From the NCBI GenBank assembly GCA_040268355.1, contig JAWRIT010000119.1, forward strand, positions 1 through 14,734: a stretch of DNA of 14,734 bases, in the 5' to 3' direction. Origin of the DNA: UBA1367 sp040268355. GTDB taxonomy: Bacteria; Actinomycetota; Coriobacteriia; Coriobacteriales; Atopobiaceae. The notes below the pieces were generated by a model. The model was given only the letters and a program-made list of their open reading frames with translations, had not been told where the DNA came from and searched no databases. Position numbers and translations under genes: made by a program. The stretch's first letter is position 1; each line of letters starts with the position of its first letter. Positions 8,105 to 14,719 of this stretch are shown in pieces.

Positions 8105-8863
8105 ATGACATCCGCCTCATCGAACACCCTCATTGACAAGGACTGCGCGATTCCCATCTACCGTCAGGTCATGAACTTCCTCAGAGAGGGCATCGACTCG
8201 GGCGCATGGAAAGAGTCCGGGAGGATTCCATCGGAACTCGAACTATCCTCATCGCTCAAGGTGAGCCGAGGGAGCGTAAAAAAGGCGATCTCCGAGCTTG
8301 TGAGCGAAGGTCTCTTGGAGCAGATCCAGGGCAAGGGCACCTACGTGAAGACGCACGACATCTCCTTCCCCCTGAACGAAGGACTTATCTCGTTCTCTGA
8401 GTCGCTGCACGAGCAGGGAATTGAATTCACCACCTCGATCGCGGTGTCGGAGATACGCGAAGCGAACGAGACAATTGCGTCGTTTCTTGACATCCCTGTA
8501 GGGGCGCCGTATCTGCACATGGAGCGCATCCGCACCGTCTCTGACGAGCCGGTCATGTATATCGAAAACAACATCAACATCGAATTGGTGCCCGGCATAG
8601 AGCATGCGGACTATGAGCGGGAGAGCCTGTTCGAGACGATAGAGCGCATCAGCGGCCACCGGGTAGATCACTCCAAGACCAGCTTCTTGGCTGTGGGCGC
8701 AGACGAGAAGCGTGTCCGGTCGCTTGCGGTCGAGCCAGGTCAGCCCCTCCTCAAACAGGAGCAGACCGTCTTCCTCGACACCGGACAACCTATCGAATAT
8801 GCCCACGTATGGCTTCGGTCGTCCAGGTTCTATGTCGGCATCATCTCGCAACGTCGCCGGTAA
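8105..8863 (+). CDS. GntR-family (HutC/UTRA) transcriptional regulator
   Basis: This 252-residue regulator has an N-terminal GntR winged helix-turn-helix at about residues 12-82: PIYRQVMNFLREGI, then IPSELELSSSLKVSRGSVKKAI and the wing GLLEQIQGKGTYV. The UTRA ligand-binding domain fills about residues 100-245, with PYLHMERIRTVSDEPVMYIE and the C-terminal QPIEYAHVWLRSSRFYV. HutC-group members usually bind a sugar phosphate or related ligand and act as repressors. ATG 8105 has GGAG at 8092-8095, 9 nt upstream; an in-frame ATG at 8063 would add 14 residues. It converges with the isomerase-like gene (25 nt between stops). It is the only regulator in the polyol locus, so it is the likely reader of the TTGTCTATA elements at 12055-12094 and 14581-14621. 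Family is certain, target inferred. Confidence 0.93.
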   Translation: MTSASSNTLIDKDCAIPIYRQVMNFLREGIDSGAWKESGRIPSELELSSSLKVSRGSVKKAISELVSEGLLEQIQGKGTYVKTHDISFPLNEGLISFSESLHEQGIEFTTSIAVSEIREANETIASFLDIPVGAPYLHMERIRTVSDEPVMYIENNINIELVPGIEHADYERESLFETIERISGHRVDHSKTSFLAVGADEKRVRSLAVEPGQPLLKQEQTVFLDTGQPIEYAHVWLRSSRFYVGIISQRRR

Positions 8864-8888
8864 CGAAGGGCACAAGGCCTCTCACCTG

Positions 8889-9575
8889 CTACTGCGGGTG
8901 ATCGTCCAACGCGTCGAAGAGCTCGGTCAAGAGAGCCCGCTTGTCCTCGGCAAGCGCAAGCGCACTTGAGATGCCCGTCCCCTGCGCCCCCCTGGAGATG
9001 AGCCTGGTGACATCGCTACCCCGACGGATGCCGGCCCCCTCCATGATGACAATGTCCTCGTTGATCTCGCGTACCGCAGCAATGGTCGAATCAACGTACT
9101 CGTCATTGCTCATATGACCCGTTCCCACCAACGAGCTGGGCTCACAGAGGATGACGTCCGGGTCCATGGCGGCAACCGCCCGTGCCTCCATAACGTCGTC
9201 AGCCGCAACGATCGTAAGCACCTCGAGCTCGCGCGCACGAGCGATGGTCTTCGAAAGCTTGCTTATGGGAAGTGGATGAGCCGTGTGATTGAGAAACACT
9301 GCCTCGACGCCCACGCTCTTGAGAGACTCGAGCGGTGCAAGCCCCATCTCCTTGCCGTCATCGACAAGGTCCGCATGCTGGGCAGTCACGACAACGTGCT
9401 TGACGCTTTGGGCAATCTGATATAGCTCCGGCATGGGCGCGGAATAGAAGATGCTATGGTTCCTGCCCGCAGCCACCTCGTCGGTAATAATCGCCGCACG
9501 AATCGCATCCTGCCCGACAAGATATGTCTTTGGGCTCACTGTGAAAAGTGGGAGCTTCAGGTCTTCTCGTTTCAC
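8889..9575 (-). CDS. Triosephosphate-isomerase-like protein (short, archaeal-type)
   Basis: This 228-residue TIM-barrel protein resembles the short archaeal form of triosephosphate isomerase more than the roughly 250-residue bacterial form: AQHADLV, FLNHTAHP, CEPSSLVGTG and EGAGIRRGSDV can be matched to archaeal TIM segments. The catalytic lysine (SPKTY), histidine (NHT) and glutamate (CEPSSLVGTG, loop 6) are all present. The Glu that follows the catalytic His in standard TIM (HSER or HSEN) is replaced by Ala. The start is a GTG at 9575, supported by GGAAAGGA about 7 nt upstream; a GTG at 9647 would add a 24-residue tail without homology to the fold. It is the last gene of the PTS operon. It may interconvert triose phosphates from the aldolase or isomerise another short ketose/aldose phosphate, as TIM paralogues do in erythritol/threitol catabolism. 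The fold is secure, the substrate open. Confidence 0.85.
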   Translation of the reverse strand: MKREDLKLPLFTVSPKTYLVGQDAIRAAIITDEVAAGRNHSIFYSAPMPELYQIAQSVKHVVVTAQHADLVDDGKEMGLAPLESLKSVGVEAVFLNHTAHPLPISKLSKTIARARELEVLTIVAADDVMEARAVAAMDPDVILCEPSSLVGTGHMSNDEYVDSTIAAVREINEDIVIMEGAGIRRGSDVTRLISRGAQGTGISSALALAEDKRALLTELFDALDDHPQ

Positions 9576-9923
9576 AAAGTCATCCTTTCCAAGAAAAAGC
9601 AGGGCAGCACAAGCGAGAGGTGCCCAAGGCTTGGCTGCCCAGCTCACGGATATGGCCTAAAGAGGAGGCGTGTTCGGGTGGACCCTGTCGGAAGCCACTC
9701 CATTGGGGAAAACGATGCTCAGGCGAGCGGGACGACCGAGTCTCCATGTGCTGTGCATCCAACCTCAAACGAACCCAACTCCAAATCGCTGGAGGGCGCC
9801 CTCTTCCTTATCGGAACCCCCTCATCTTACGTGCTCCAGCATGAGCAGATCATATGCCTCGGCAAATCTCAGGGAAAGGTGGGTCATCGGGCGCGGCCCT
9901 GCCCACGCCCACCCATTTTGTTC
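9576..9923. other. Gap between gutM and the isomerase-like gene
   Basis: These 348 nt sit where glucitol operons often carry the EIIA gene (about 120 codons). I find no continuous minus-strand frame of that length and no EIIA-like sequence. Only short open stretches broken by stops are visible. The isomerase-proximal end holds a hairpin with a T-run. It may be a leader or attenuator, or the remains of a lost gene. Confidence 0.5.
9594..9640 (-). terminator. Terminator-like hairpin before the isomerase-like gene
   Basis: Read on the minus strand, GGGCAGC (9634-9640) can pair with GCTGCCC (9602-9608), followed by a TTTTT run at 9594-9598. It lies just upstream of the isomerase Shine-Dalgarno sequence, so it could weaken read-through from gutM or serve as an attenuator. 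The stem is only 7 bp with a 25-nt loop, so confidence is modest. Confidence 0.35.
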
Positions 9924-10325
9924 CTAGCCGTCTTTCGCAGCAGCGATCCGTCCATCGCCCCGCGAACGATCGATTGCAGCCAGCGCCTGTTGAAACGCAT
10001 CGCGGTACCGAGGGCTCGGCATATGGTCATACAGCTCTTCGACGGGCACCCCCGCCGTCCCACGAATCTCGGCGAACCGGGGAGTCAGCGAGAGGCCCGC
10101 AAGCTCGAGACAGTTGGTCACGATGCCATCCGAATCAGTGAGAATAACAACGAAGACGTTTCGAGCAAAGCTGATGCGACACAACCCGGTGCCAAGGCAG
10201 CCAATATGGTCGCGGGCCAGATCGTGGATCATCCGGCGCACCTTGCCCCAGTAGCGATACTGGCTGTAGGTACTGGCCGCCCAGATGAAGACGAGAAACG
10301 CGACGATTCCGAGACCGCGAACCAT
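9924..10325 (-). CDS. gutM: GutM/SrlM-like glucitol operon activator
   Basis: This 133-residue protein has one N-terminal hydrophobic helix (about residues 3-20, GLGIVAFLVFIWAAS) followed by a small soluble domain. The pattern matches E. coli GutM/SrlM: a basic helix after the membrane segment, a GLCRISFARNVFVVILTDSDG stretch, CLELAGLS, and a closing RYRDAFQQALAAI. GutM is known as an accessory activator of the glucitol operon, though its mechanism is poorly defined. The ATG at 10325 has GAGGTG 5 nt upstream and lies 26 nt after the srlE stop, so it is co-transcribed. Here it accompanies a GntR-type regulator instead of the DeoR-type SrlR of E. coli, which is not visible in the window. The family call rests on overall resemblance and gene order. 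Confidence 0.82.
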   Translation of the reverse strand: MVRGLGIVAFLVFIWAASTYSQYRYWGKVRRMIHDLARDHIGCLGTGLCRISFARNVFVVILTDSDGIVTNCLELAGLSLTPRFAEIRGTAGVPVEELYDHMPSPRYRDAFQQALAAIDRSRGDGRIAAAKDG

Positions 10326-10351
10326 AGTGGCACCTCAAGACGCTTTCTAGA

Positions 10352-11368
10352 CTAGAGGCCGAAGGACAGGGCATATGCAAGGACTATCTGAATGGGGCTT
10401 GTGATGAGCTTCCCAAACAGGAACGCGGGATAGCCCAGCTCGATCGTCTCGGGCTTGGCCTCCATCAGTGTCATCCCCACAGGAGCAAAGTCGGAACCAA
10501 CCTGGCAGTTGACGGCAAAGAAGCCTGGAAGGGCGAAATTGGCTGGTATGGCACCCATGGCAATCTGGTCGCCGATCAGGACGGAGAGCACGGACGCAAT
10601 GATGGCTCCCGGACAAATCAGCGGAGACAAAAATGGAATCGAGCAGAAGAGGCCCACCAGGATCATGCCGGGCAGCGAGCTGGCAATGGGGGTGAGGAAG
10701 TCTGCGATAACGTTGCCAAAGCCTGTGTAGTTGATGATGCCGATCAGAACCGACACGAAGCCCATAAACGGGACGATGTTCTTGAGGACATCATCTACGG
10801 TGTCACGCGCAGCCTGGTAGATGATGGAGATGAAGCGACCGACACCTGTACCGATCTTCGAGATGACATCAAGCACACCAGTGCTCTCTTTCTCGATTAT
10901 TTCCGAGCGGCCATCAGCTATTCGTGTGCGAACGTCAGCCTCATCAGTCGTGTCTGTCGTAACCGTGGCAGGAGCTGGCTCTGGAGCCGCCGCGCCATCT
11001 GCAAGTCTGACGCCTTCGGGCTTCACATCAGACGCAAAGAGGTCTGCGGTGATGAAGGTGGCCAAGGGGCCAGAGGGTGACCCGGGCTTGATGTTGAGCG
11101 TCTTGATTCCCATCTTGGGATAGGTCCCACACCGGGCGACGCCCGCACAGTCAATGACGGCAACGCAGGCCAGTTCGGTGTCACAAGGGTCTTTGAACTG
11201 GTCGACGACGGGCGCGCCGGTGGCGTCCGCAATCGCCTGGGCAACAGGGTGGATGCCTCCAAGGCAGACGTTCAAGATGTAGGGCTTCTCGTCGGTCGGA
11301 GTGATGGTGAGGGGTCCGCCCCAGCCGTTTGGGCCATGAGAAACGACAACGCTCTTGTATTCACTCAT
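10352..11368 (-). CDS. srlE: PTS glucitol/sorbitol-family EIIBC component
   Basis: This 338-residue membrane protein is the B plus C subunit of a Gut-family phosphotransferase system, which imports and phosphorylates a polyol. The N-terminal EIIB domain (about residues 1-110) has the GPNGWGGPLTI motif and VIDCAGVARCGTYPKMGIKT, with C74 and C80 as candidates for the phospho-accepting cysteine. An Ala/Pro/Thr-rich linker (about 125-150) leads to the C-terminal EIIC part, with several hydrophobic helices and the conserved SPLICPGAIIASVLSVLIGDQ and FFAVNCQVGSDFAPVGMTLMEA segments. It lies 52 nt after srlA. E. coli SrlE is slightly shorter (319 residues), the difference being mainly the linker. 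Gut-family specificity is clear, but sorbitol itself is not proven; xylitol or other polyols are possible. Confidence 0.93.
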   Translation of the reverse strand: MSEYKSVVVSHGPNGWGGPLTITPTDEKPYILNVCLGGIHPVAQAIADATGAPVVDQFKDPCDTELACVAVIDCAGVARCGTYPKMGIKTLNIKPGSPSGPLATFITADLFASDVKPEGVRLADGAAAPEPAPATVTTDTTDEADVRTRIADGRSEIIEKESTGVLDVISKIGTGVGRFISIIYQAARDTVDDVLKNIVPFMGFVSVLIGIINYTGFGNVIADFLTPIASSLPGMILVGLFCSIPFLSPLICPGAIIASVLSVLIGDQIAMGAIPANFALPGFFAVNCQVGSDFAPVGMTLMEAKPETIELGYPAFLFGKLITSPIQIVLAYALSFGL

Positions 11369-11420
11369 TCTTTGCTCACACCTCTCTCAATTCGTACGCA
11401 CCGTGCGGGAGTGTCAAGTG

Positions 11421-11990
11421 TCACGCCTGTTGGTCCAGCTGCGTCGCAAGCCGCTTCTTCTCTTCGTTCCGCTTGACCATGGCGAGATAGACTCGCTCGG
11501 TCACGATGCCCTTTATGAGGCATACGACGAGTCCGACAAGAAGGAATCTGATCGCAAGCTCAGAGGAGTTGCCGCCAACCGCAGCGTATCCGGCAGATAT
11601 GCCGAGCCAGACAAAGAGCTCAGAGGAGTTGGCATGTGGGAAGAGGCCTGTGATTGGGTGCATCATCGATACGACGGCGTCGTAAAACGCTGGCTTGTAC
11701 TTCTCCTCAACGAAGACGCCAAAGGTATAGGCCATCGGATTGCACAGGAAGAACGTGCAGAGGAACGGAATGAGGGTGTAGCGAAGGACGGCGTACTTCG
11801 TGCACCGCTTCATGAAGCCATACACGCGGTCCTGTCCGATGATCGCAATGAGCGCCTTGATCGTGAGAATCAGGCACACGAGCATGGGGATCATGCCGCT
11901 GATAAAAGAGGCGAACTGGGCGCCTGCGGCATTGAAAAGGCCCGTGAAGTTCTCTGCCAGCCAAATCATGGTGTTATTGATCGCTTCCAT
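11421..11990 (-). CDS. srlA: PTS glucitol/sorbitol-family EIIC component
   Basis: This 189-residue integral membrane subunit corresponds to E. coli SrlA (187 residues). Typical segments are the N-terminal AENFTGLFNAAGAQFASFISGMIP, the central CNPMAYTFGVFVEEKYKPAF and HPITGLFPHANSSELFVWLGISAGY. About four hydrophobic helices are visible, with a charged C-terminus. The ATG at 11990 is supported by AAGGGGAAG 3-6 nt upstream. It begins the srlA-srlE-gutM-isomerase unit. Its upstream region (11991-12146) carries three direct TTGTCTATA repeats, suggesting its own regulated promoter separate from the aldolase-kinase unit. The matching EIIA protein is not encoded in the window. Confidence 0.93.
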   Translation of the reverse strand: MEAINNTMIWLAENFTGLFNAAGAQFASFISGMIPMLVCLILTIKALIAIIGQDRVYGFMKRCTKYAVLRYTLIPFLCTFFLCNPMAYTFGVFVEEKYKPAFYDAVVSMMHPITGLFPHANSSELFVWLGISAGYAAVGGNSSELAIRFLLVGLVVCLIKGIVTERVYLAMVKRNEEKKRLATQLDQQA

Positions 11991-12054
11991 TGCTTCCCCT
12001 TTCGTATTGGTTCATAGTCGAACGTCTCACGAAACCCCCTTCTTCGGTTTAAGA

Positions 12055-12094
12055 TTGTCTATACTGATATAGTATTGTCTATAGTTGTCTATAT
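12055..12094. promoter_or_regulatory. Three direct TTGTCTATA repeats upstream of srlA
   Basis: Identical TTGTCTATA copies at 12055-12063, 12075-12083 and 12085-12093 are offset by 20 and 10 bp, so all would face the same side of the helix. The first reads on into GTCTATAC, which fits the GT-N-TA-N-AC core known for GntR/HutC-family operators. The stretch 12080-12094 is identical to 14585-14599 upstream of the aldolase gene. It lies 65-104 nt before the srlA ATG. Confidence 0.7.
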
Positions 12095-12146
12095 TGTTAG
12101 AAAGAGGGCGAGTGGAAGGTTTTGCGCTCCCAGCGGCCTCTCTCGC

Positions 12147-13616
12147 CTACGCCTCTCCAAGCGTGCCAACCGCATCATGCAGTCGTTTATAGAGCTCGTA
12201 CTTTCGGTCATAGCGTTCGACCAGCTCTTCCTTTGGGGCAAATGAGTCGGCGATCTCGTCTCCCCTCTCGAGCACGCCATCGAGGCTGGCATGTGTCACA
12301 GACGCTATCGCGATCGCCGCGGCACCCTGGGCGGCACCCTGGACCCCCTTCAGACGCATCACATCGCACTGAAGTATTGCCGCCATGATCTGCATCCACA
12401 GGTCGGACTGTGCGCCTCCACCCACGACGCGAACCTCATCCCACAGGGACGAACCACCAACCTGTTCCTTGAGCTGACGAAAGCCGAAACAGATGCCCTC
12501 CATCACCGCACGACGCAAATCTGACCTGCTGGTATTTAGAGAGAGTCCCACGAACGCCCCTCGAAGCTCAGGATCTCTGTAGAGCGTCTTGTCGCCGTTG
12601 AGGAAGGGATAGAAGATGAGCCTCTTCGTGTCATAGAGAGGGTCTGTCACCTGCTCGTCTTCTATGGCATATGACGCAGAGCCGAACAACTCCCTCACGA
12701 GCCAGTCCATCGCGTTCCCGCACGACTGCAAAGAGAGCTGCACGAGGGTCGCCAAGGCATCGCCCGTCGCACGAAACTGAACCGCCTTGCCGCAGGAGGG
12801 CAGGAAACGACCGGGGCGCGCATACATAAGGACACCCGACGTACCCAACGAGATGACAGGGACTCCACCAGTGAGACAGCCAGTGGGAATGGCCGCAGCA
12901 GGATTGTCTCCAGTCCCGCGCACGACGGGAGTCCCCACCGGGATCCCGCACTCATGTGCGGCCCTCTCACAGACCCCGCCGACGATCAGCTGAGCCTCCT
13001 GTACCTTCGGGAGGATTGACGTGGGAATGCCCAGCACGTCGCACACCGCAGGTGACCACTCGCCCTTGACAAGGTCAAACAGCACAGACGTTGACGCGCC
13101 ACACCAATCTATCCCCACTGCCCCGGTCAGACGATAGGTGATCCAATCTGGCGCGATGACGCACGAGGCAATGTCGGAGAACTGGTTGGGCTCATACGCT
13201 CGCATCCATGCAAGGTTGAGGGCGGGACTGCCCGTCGACACCGTGTGGGCGAGGTAGTCCTCCCCTATCTCCATGAGCGTCGAACGTGTCGCATCGACCA
13301 TCGGGCTCGTCCGCGAGTCATTCCACAGCATCGCGGGCCTCACGCAGGTGCCGTCGGCGGCAAGTGGAACCATGGTGTGCATCTGACCAGTGACACCAAT
13401 CCCCTTGATGCCAGCGGCGGGAGTGGCTGAGAGCAACTCGTGCAGAGCCTCGCATACGGCATACCACCACAGCTCCGGATCGATCTCGCGCCATCCGGCA
13501 GCAGGCTCCGACACGACATAACTGCGGCTGGCAGACCTTTCGACCTTTCCCCGCTCATCGGTAACGACAACCTTGACGGATGAGGTGCCCAGATCGATTC
13601 CGATGTAGTGGTCCAT
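12147..13616 (-). CDS. FGGY-family carbohydrate kinase, xylulokinase-like
   Basis: This 489-residue kinase has the two-domain ASKHA fold of the FGGY family and should transfer phosphate from ATP to a ketose or polyol in the cytoplasm. It follows E. coli XylB closely in motif order: N-terminal phosphate-binding YIGIDLGTSSVK, GQMH at 77-80, WNDSR at 98-102, the catalytic-base aspartate D237 in GTGDNPAAA, SLGTSGV near 256-262, and the C-terminal nucleotide site RVVGGGAQSDLW. The ATG at 13616 is preferred because the family begins right at this motif. A TTG at 13673 would add 19 residues without a proper Shine-Dalgarno; AGGGA just before the ATG is weak. It lies 72 nt after the aldolase stop, in one operon. 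Placing a sugar kinase behind a phosphorylating PTS is unusual. Xylulose is the family-based guess; ribulose or other ketoses are possible. Confidence 0.9.
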   Translation of the reverse strand: MDHYIGIDLGTSSVKVVVTDERGKVERSASRSYVVSEPAAGWREIDPELWWYAVCEALHELLSATPAAGIKGIGVTGQMHTMVPLAADGTCVRPAMLWNDSRTSPMVDATRSTLMEIGEDYLAHTVSTGSPALNLAWMRAYEPNQFSDIASCVIAPDWITYRLTGAVGIDWCGASTSVLFDLVKGEWSPAVCDVLGIPTSILPKVQEAQLIVGGVCERAAHECGIPVGTPVVRGTGDNPAAAIPTGCLTGGVPVISLGTSGVLMYARPGRFLPSCGKAVQFRATGDALATLVQLSLQSCGNAMDWLVRELFGSASYAIEDEQVTDPLYDTKRLIFYPFLNGDKTLYRDPELRGAFVGLSLNTSRSDLRRAVMEGICFGFRQLKEQVGGSSLWDEVRVVGGGAQSDLWMQIMAAILQCDVMRLKGVQGAAQGAAAIAIASVTHASLDGVLERGDEIADSFAPKEELVERYDRKYELYKRLHDAVGTLGEA

Positions 13617-13688
13617 GTTCCCTGCCCTTGAACTGTTGCAGCCAGCAAATGGTCGACCCACGAAACCTGACAAGCAAGGAGCAGAGTA

Positions 13689-14531
13689 CTAGCCTGCCTC
13701 CCCGTTAATGGCACGCGTTGTCCTGTAGGCCACCTCGGCCACGGACTGCCGGGCGCCGAGCAAGACCCGGGCAAGATTGTGCTCGTCGTTGTTGGCGTCG
13801 TACGCCTTGCCAACGGCTGCGATGAACGCCTTGCGCAGGTCGCTGGCTATGTTGATCTTCACCATGTTGTGTGGCTGCATGGCCCTGATGGTCTCGAAGG
13901 GAATGCCCGAGCCGCCGTGCAGCACGAGTGGACAAGGAGATACCTCGGCAATTCTCTCGAGGAGCGGCAGGTCGATGCGCGGTGTGTCTTCAAGGCCGTG
14001 AACGTTGCCAATAGAGACGGCCAGGAGGTCACAGCCGGTTCGTTCGACGAATTCGGCAACTTGATCGGGATCGGTCTTGAGATCGGCCTCGGAAACGTGG
14101 TCGTCCTCCTTGCCGCCAATGGCCCCAAGCTCAGCTTCGACGGGTATGCCATAGCAATGGCAGTAATCGATCGCCTCGCGAGAGAAGCGGATGTTCTCTT
14201 CAAAGGAGAGGGAGGCCCCGTCGATCATGATCGACGTAAAGCCTGCTTGAACGGCCTGGCGCACATCCTCGAGCGTCTTGCCGTGATCGAGATGAAGCGC
14301 CGTGGGAACAATGTAGCCCTCTGTCGCCTTCCTGACGACCATCGCAATGATCTCGTAGTCGGACAGCTTGACGTTCGTCGGAGCGATTTGCAGGATGCCA
14401 GGCATGCCGGCACGCTGAAGACCGTCAAGGATGCCAAGGGTCATCTCCATGTTCGTGGTGTTGTAGGCGGGCAGGAGCCAGCCGTTCTTTTTGGCAATCT
14501 TTACGAGCTGGAGAGAATCGACAACTGCCAT
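13689..14531 (-). CDS. Class II ketose-bisphosphate aldolase (FbaA/GatY-like)
   Basis: This 280-residue zinc aldolase should cleave a ketose (bis)phosphate to dihydroxyacetone phosphate plus an aldehyde. The class II signatures are present: LHLDHGK with H80, catalytic D82 and H83; VEAELGAIGGKEDD with E132 and E134; zinc-site histidines H178 in IGNVHG and H205 in VLHGGSG; and the phosphate-binding KINIASDLR near 225-233. The length fits fructose- or tagatose-bisphosphate aldolases of the GatY/KbaY/FbaA group. Bacterial GatY often needs a GatZ partner, and none is seen. The ATG at 14531 has GGAG 7 nt upstream. The gene is first in its operon, about 50 nt downstream of a perfect inverted repeat, and precedes the FGGY kinase. 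Motifs alone do not decide between fructose-1,6-, tagatose-1,6- or a ketose-1-phosphate. Confidence 0.92.
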   Translation of the reverse strand: MAVVDSLQLVKIAKKNGWLLPAYNTTNMEMTLGILDGLQRAGMPGILQIAPTNVKLSDYEIIAMVVRKATEGYIVPTALHLDHGKTLEDVRQAVQAGFTSIMIDGASLSFEENIRFSREAIDYCHCYGIPVEAELGAIGGKEDDHVSEADLKTDPDQVAEFVERTGCDLLAVSIGNVHGLEDTPRIDLPLLERIAEVSPCPLVLHGGSGIPFETIRAMQPHNMVKINIASDLRKAFIAAVGKAYDANNDEHNLARVLLGARQSVAEVAYRTTRAINGEAG

Positions 14532-14580
14532 GGGAGGGCTCCATTCGTCCGCGGGACAACGTCGGCACTAGCACACGTAA

Positions 14581-14621
14581 CGTATATAGTTGTCTATATA
14601 CGTTGTAGACAACTATATACG
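14581..14621. promoter_or_regulatory. Perfect 16-bp inverted repeat operator upstream of aldolase gene
   Basis: Arms CGTATATAGTTGTCTA (14581-14596) and its exact complement (14606-14621) flank a 9-nt spacer. The inner part contains the same 15-bp sequence (14585-14599) as the srlA upstream region. The dyad ends 50 nt before the aldolase ATG, and TATATA/TTGTCT elements inside it could also be the promoter boxes, so a bound repressor would block RNA polymerase. The GntR/UTRA protein at 8105-8863 is the likely ligand-responsive binder. Confidence 0.75.
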
Positions 14622-14719
14622 TTTACTCTCCGAACAGCGTTGGCTATTTTGGAATTCCATCCCATGAGTCAGAGGCGAGGCCCCAAGATACGGCACCCCC
14701 TACCACACCACACCAAAGC

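Noticed and set aside
9456..10355. Plus-strand open frame of 299 codons across gutM and the isomerase gap
   Set aside because: It is antisense to gutM and part of the isomerase gene, with low-complexity composition and no protein family features.
11355..12017. Plus-strand open frame of 220 codons opposite srlA
   Set aside because: It mirrors srlA, a confident membrane protein. The charged His/Glu/Arg-rich translation is typical of an antisense frame of a membrane gene.
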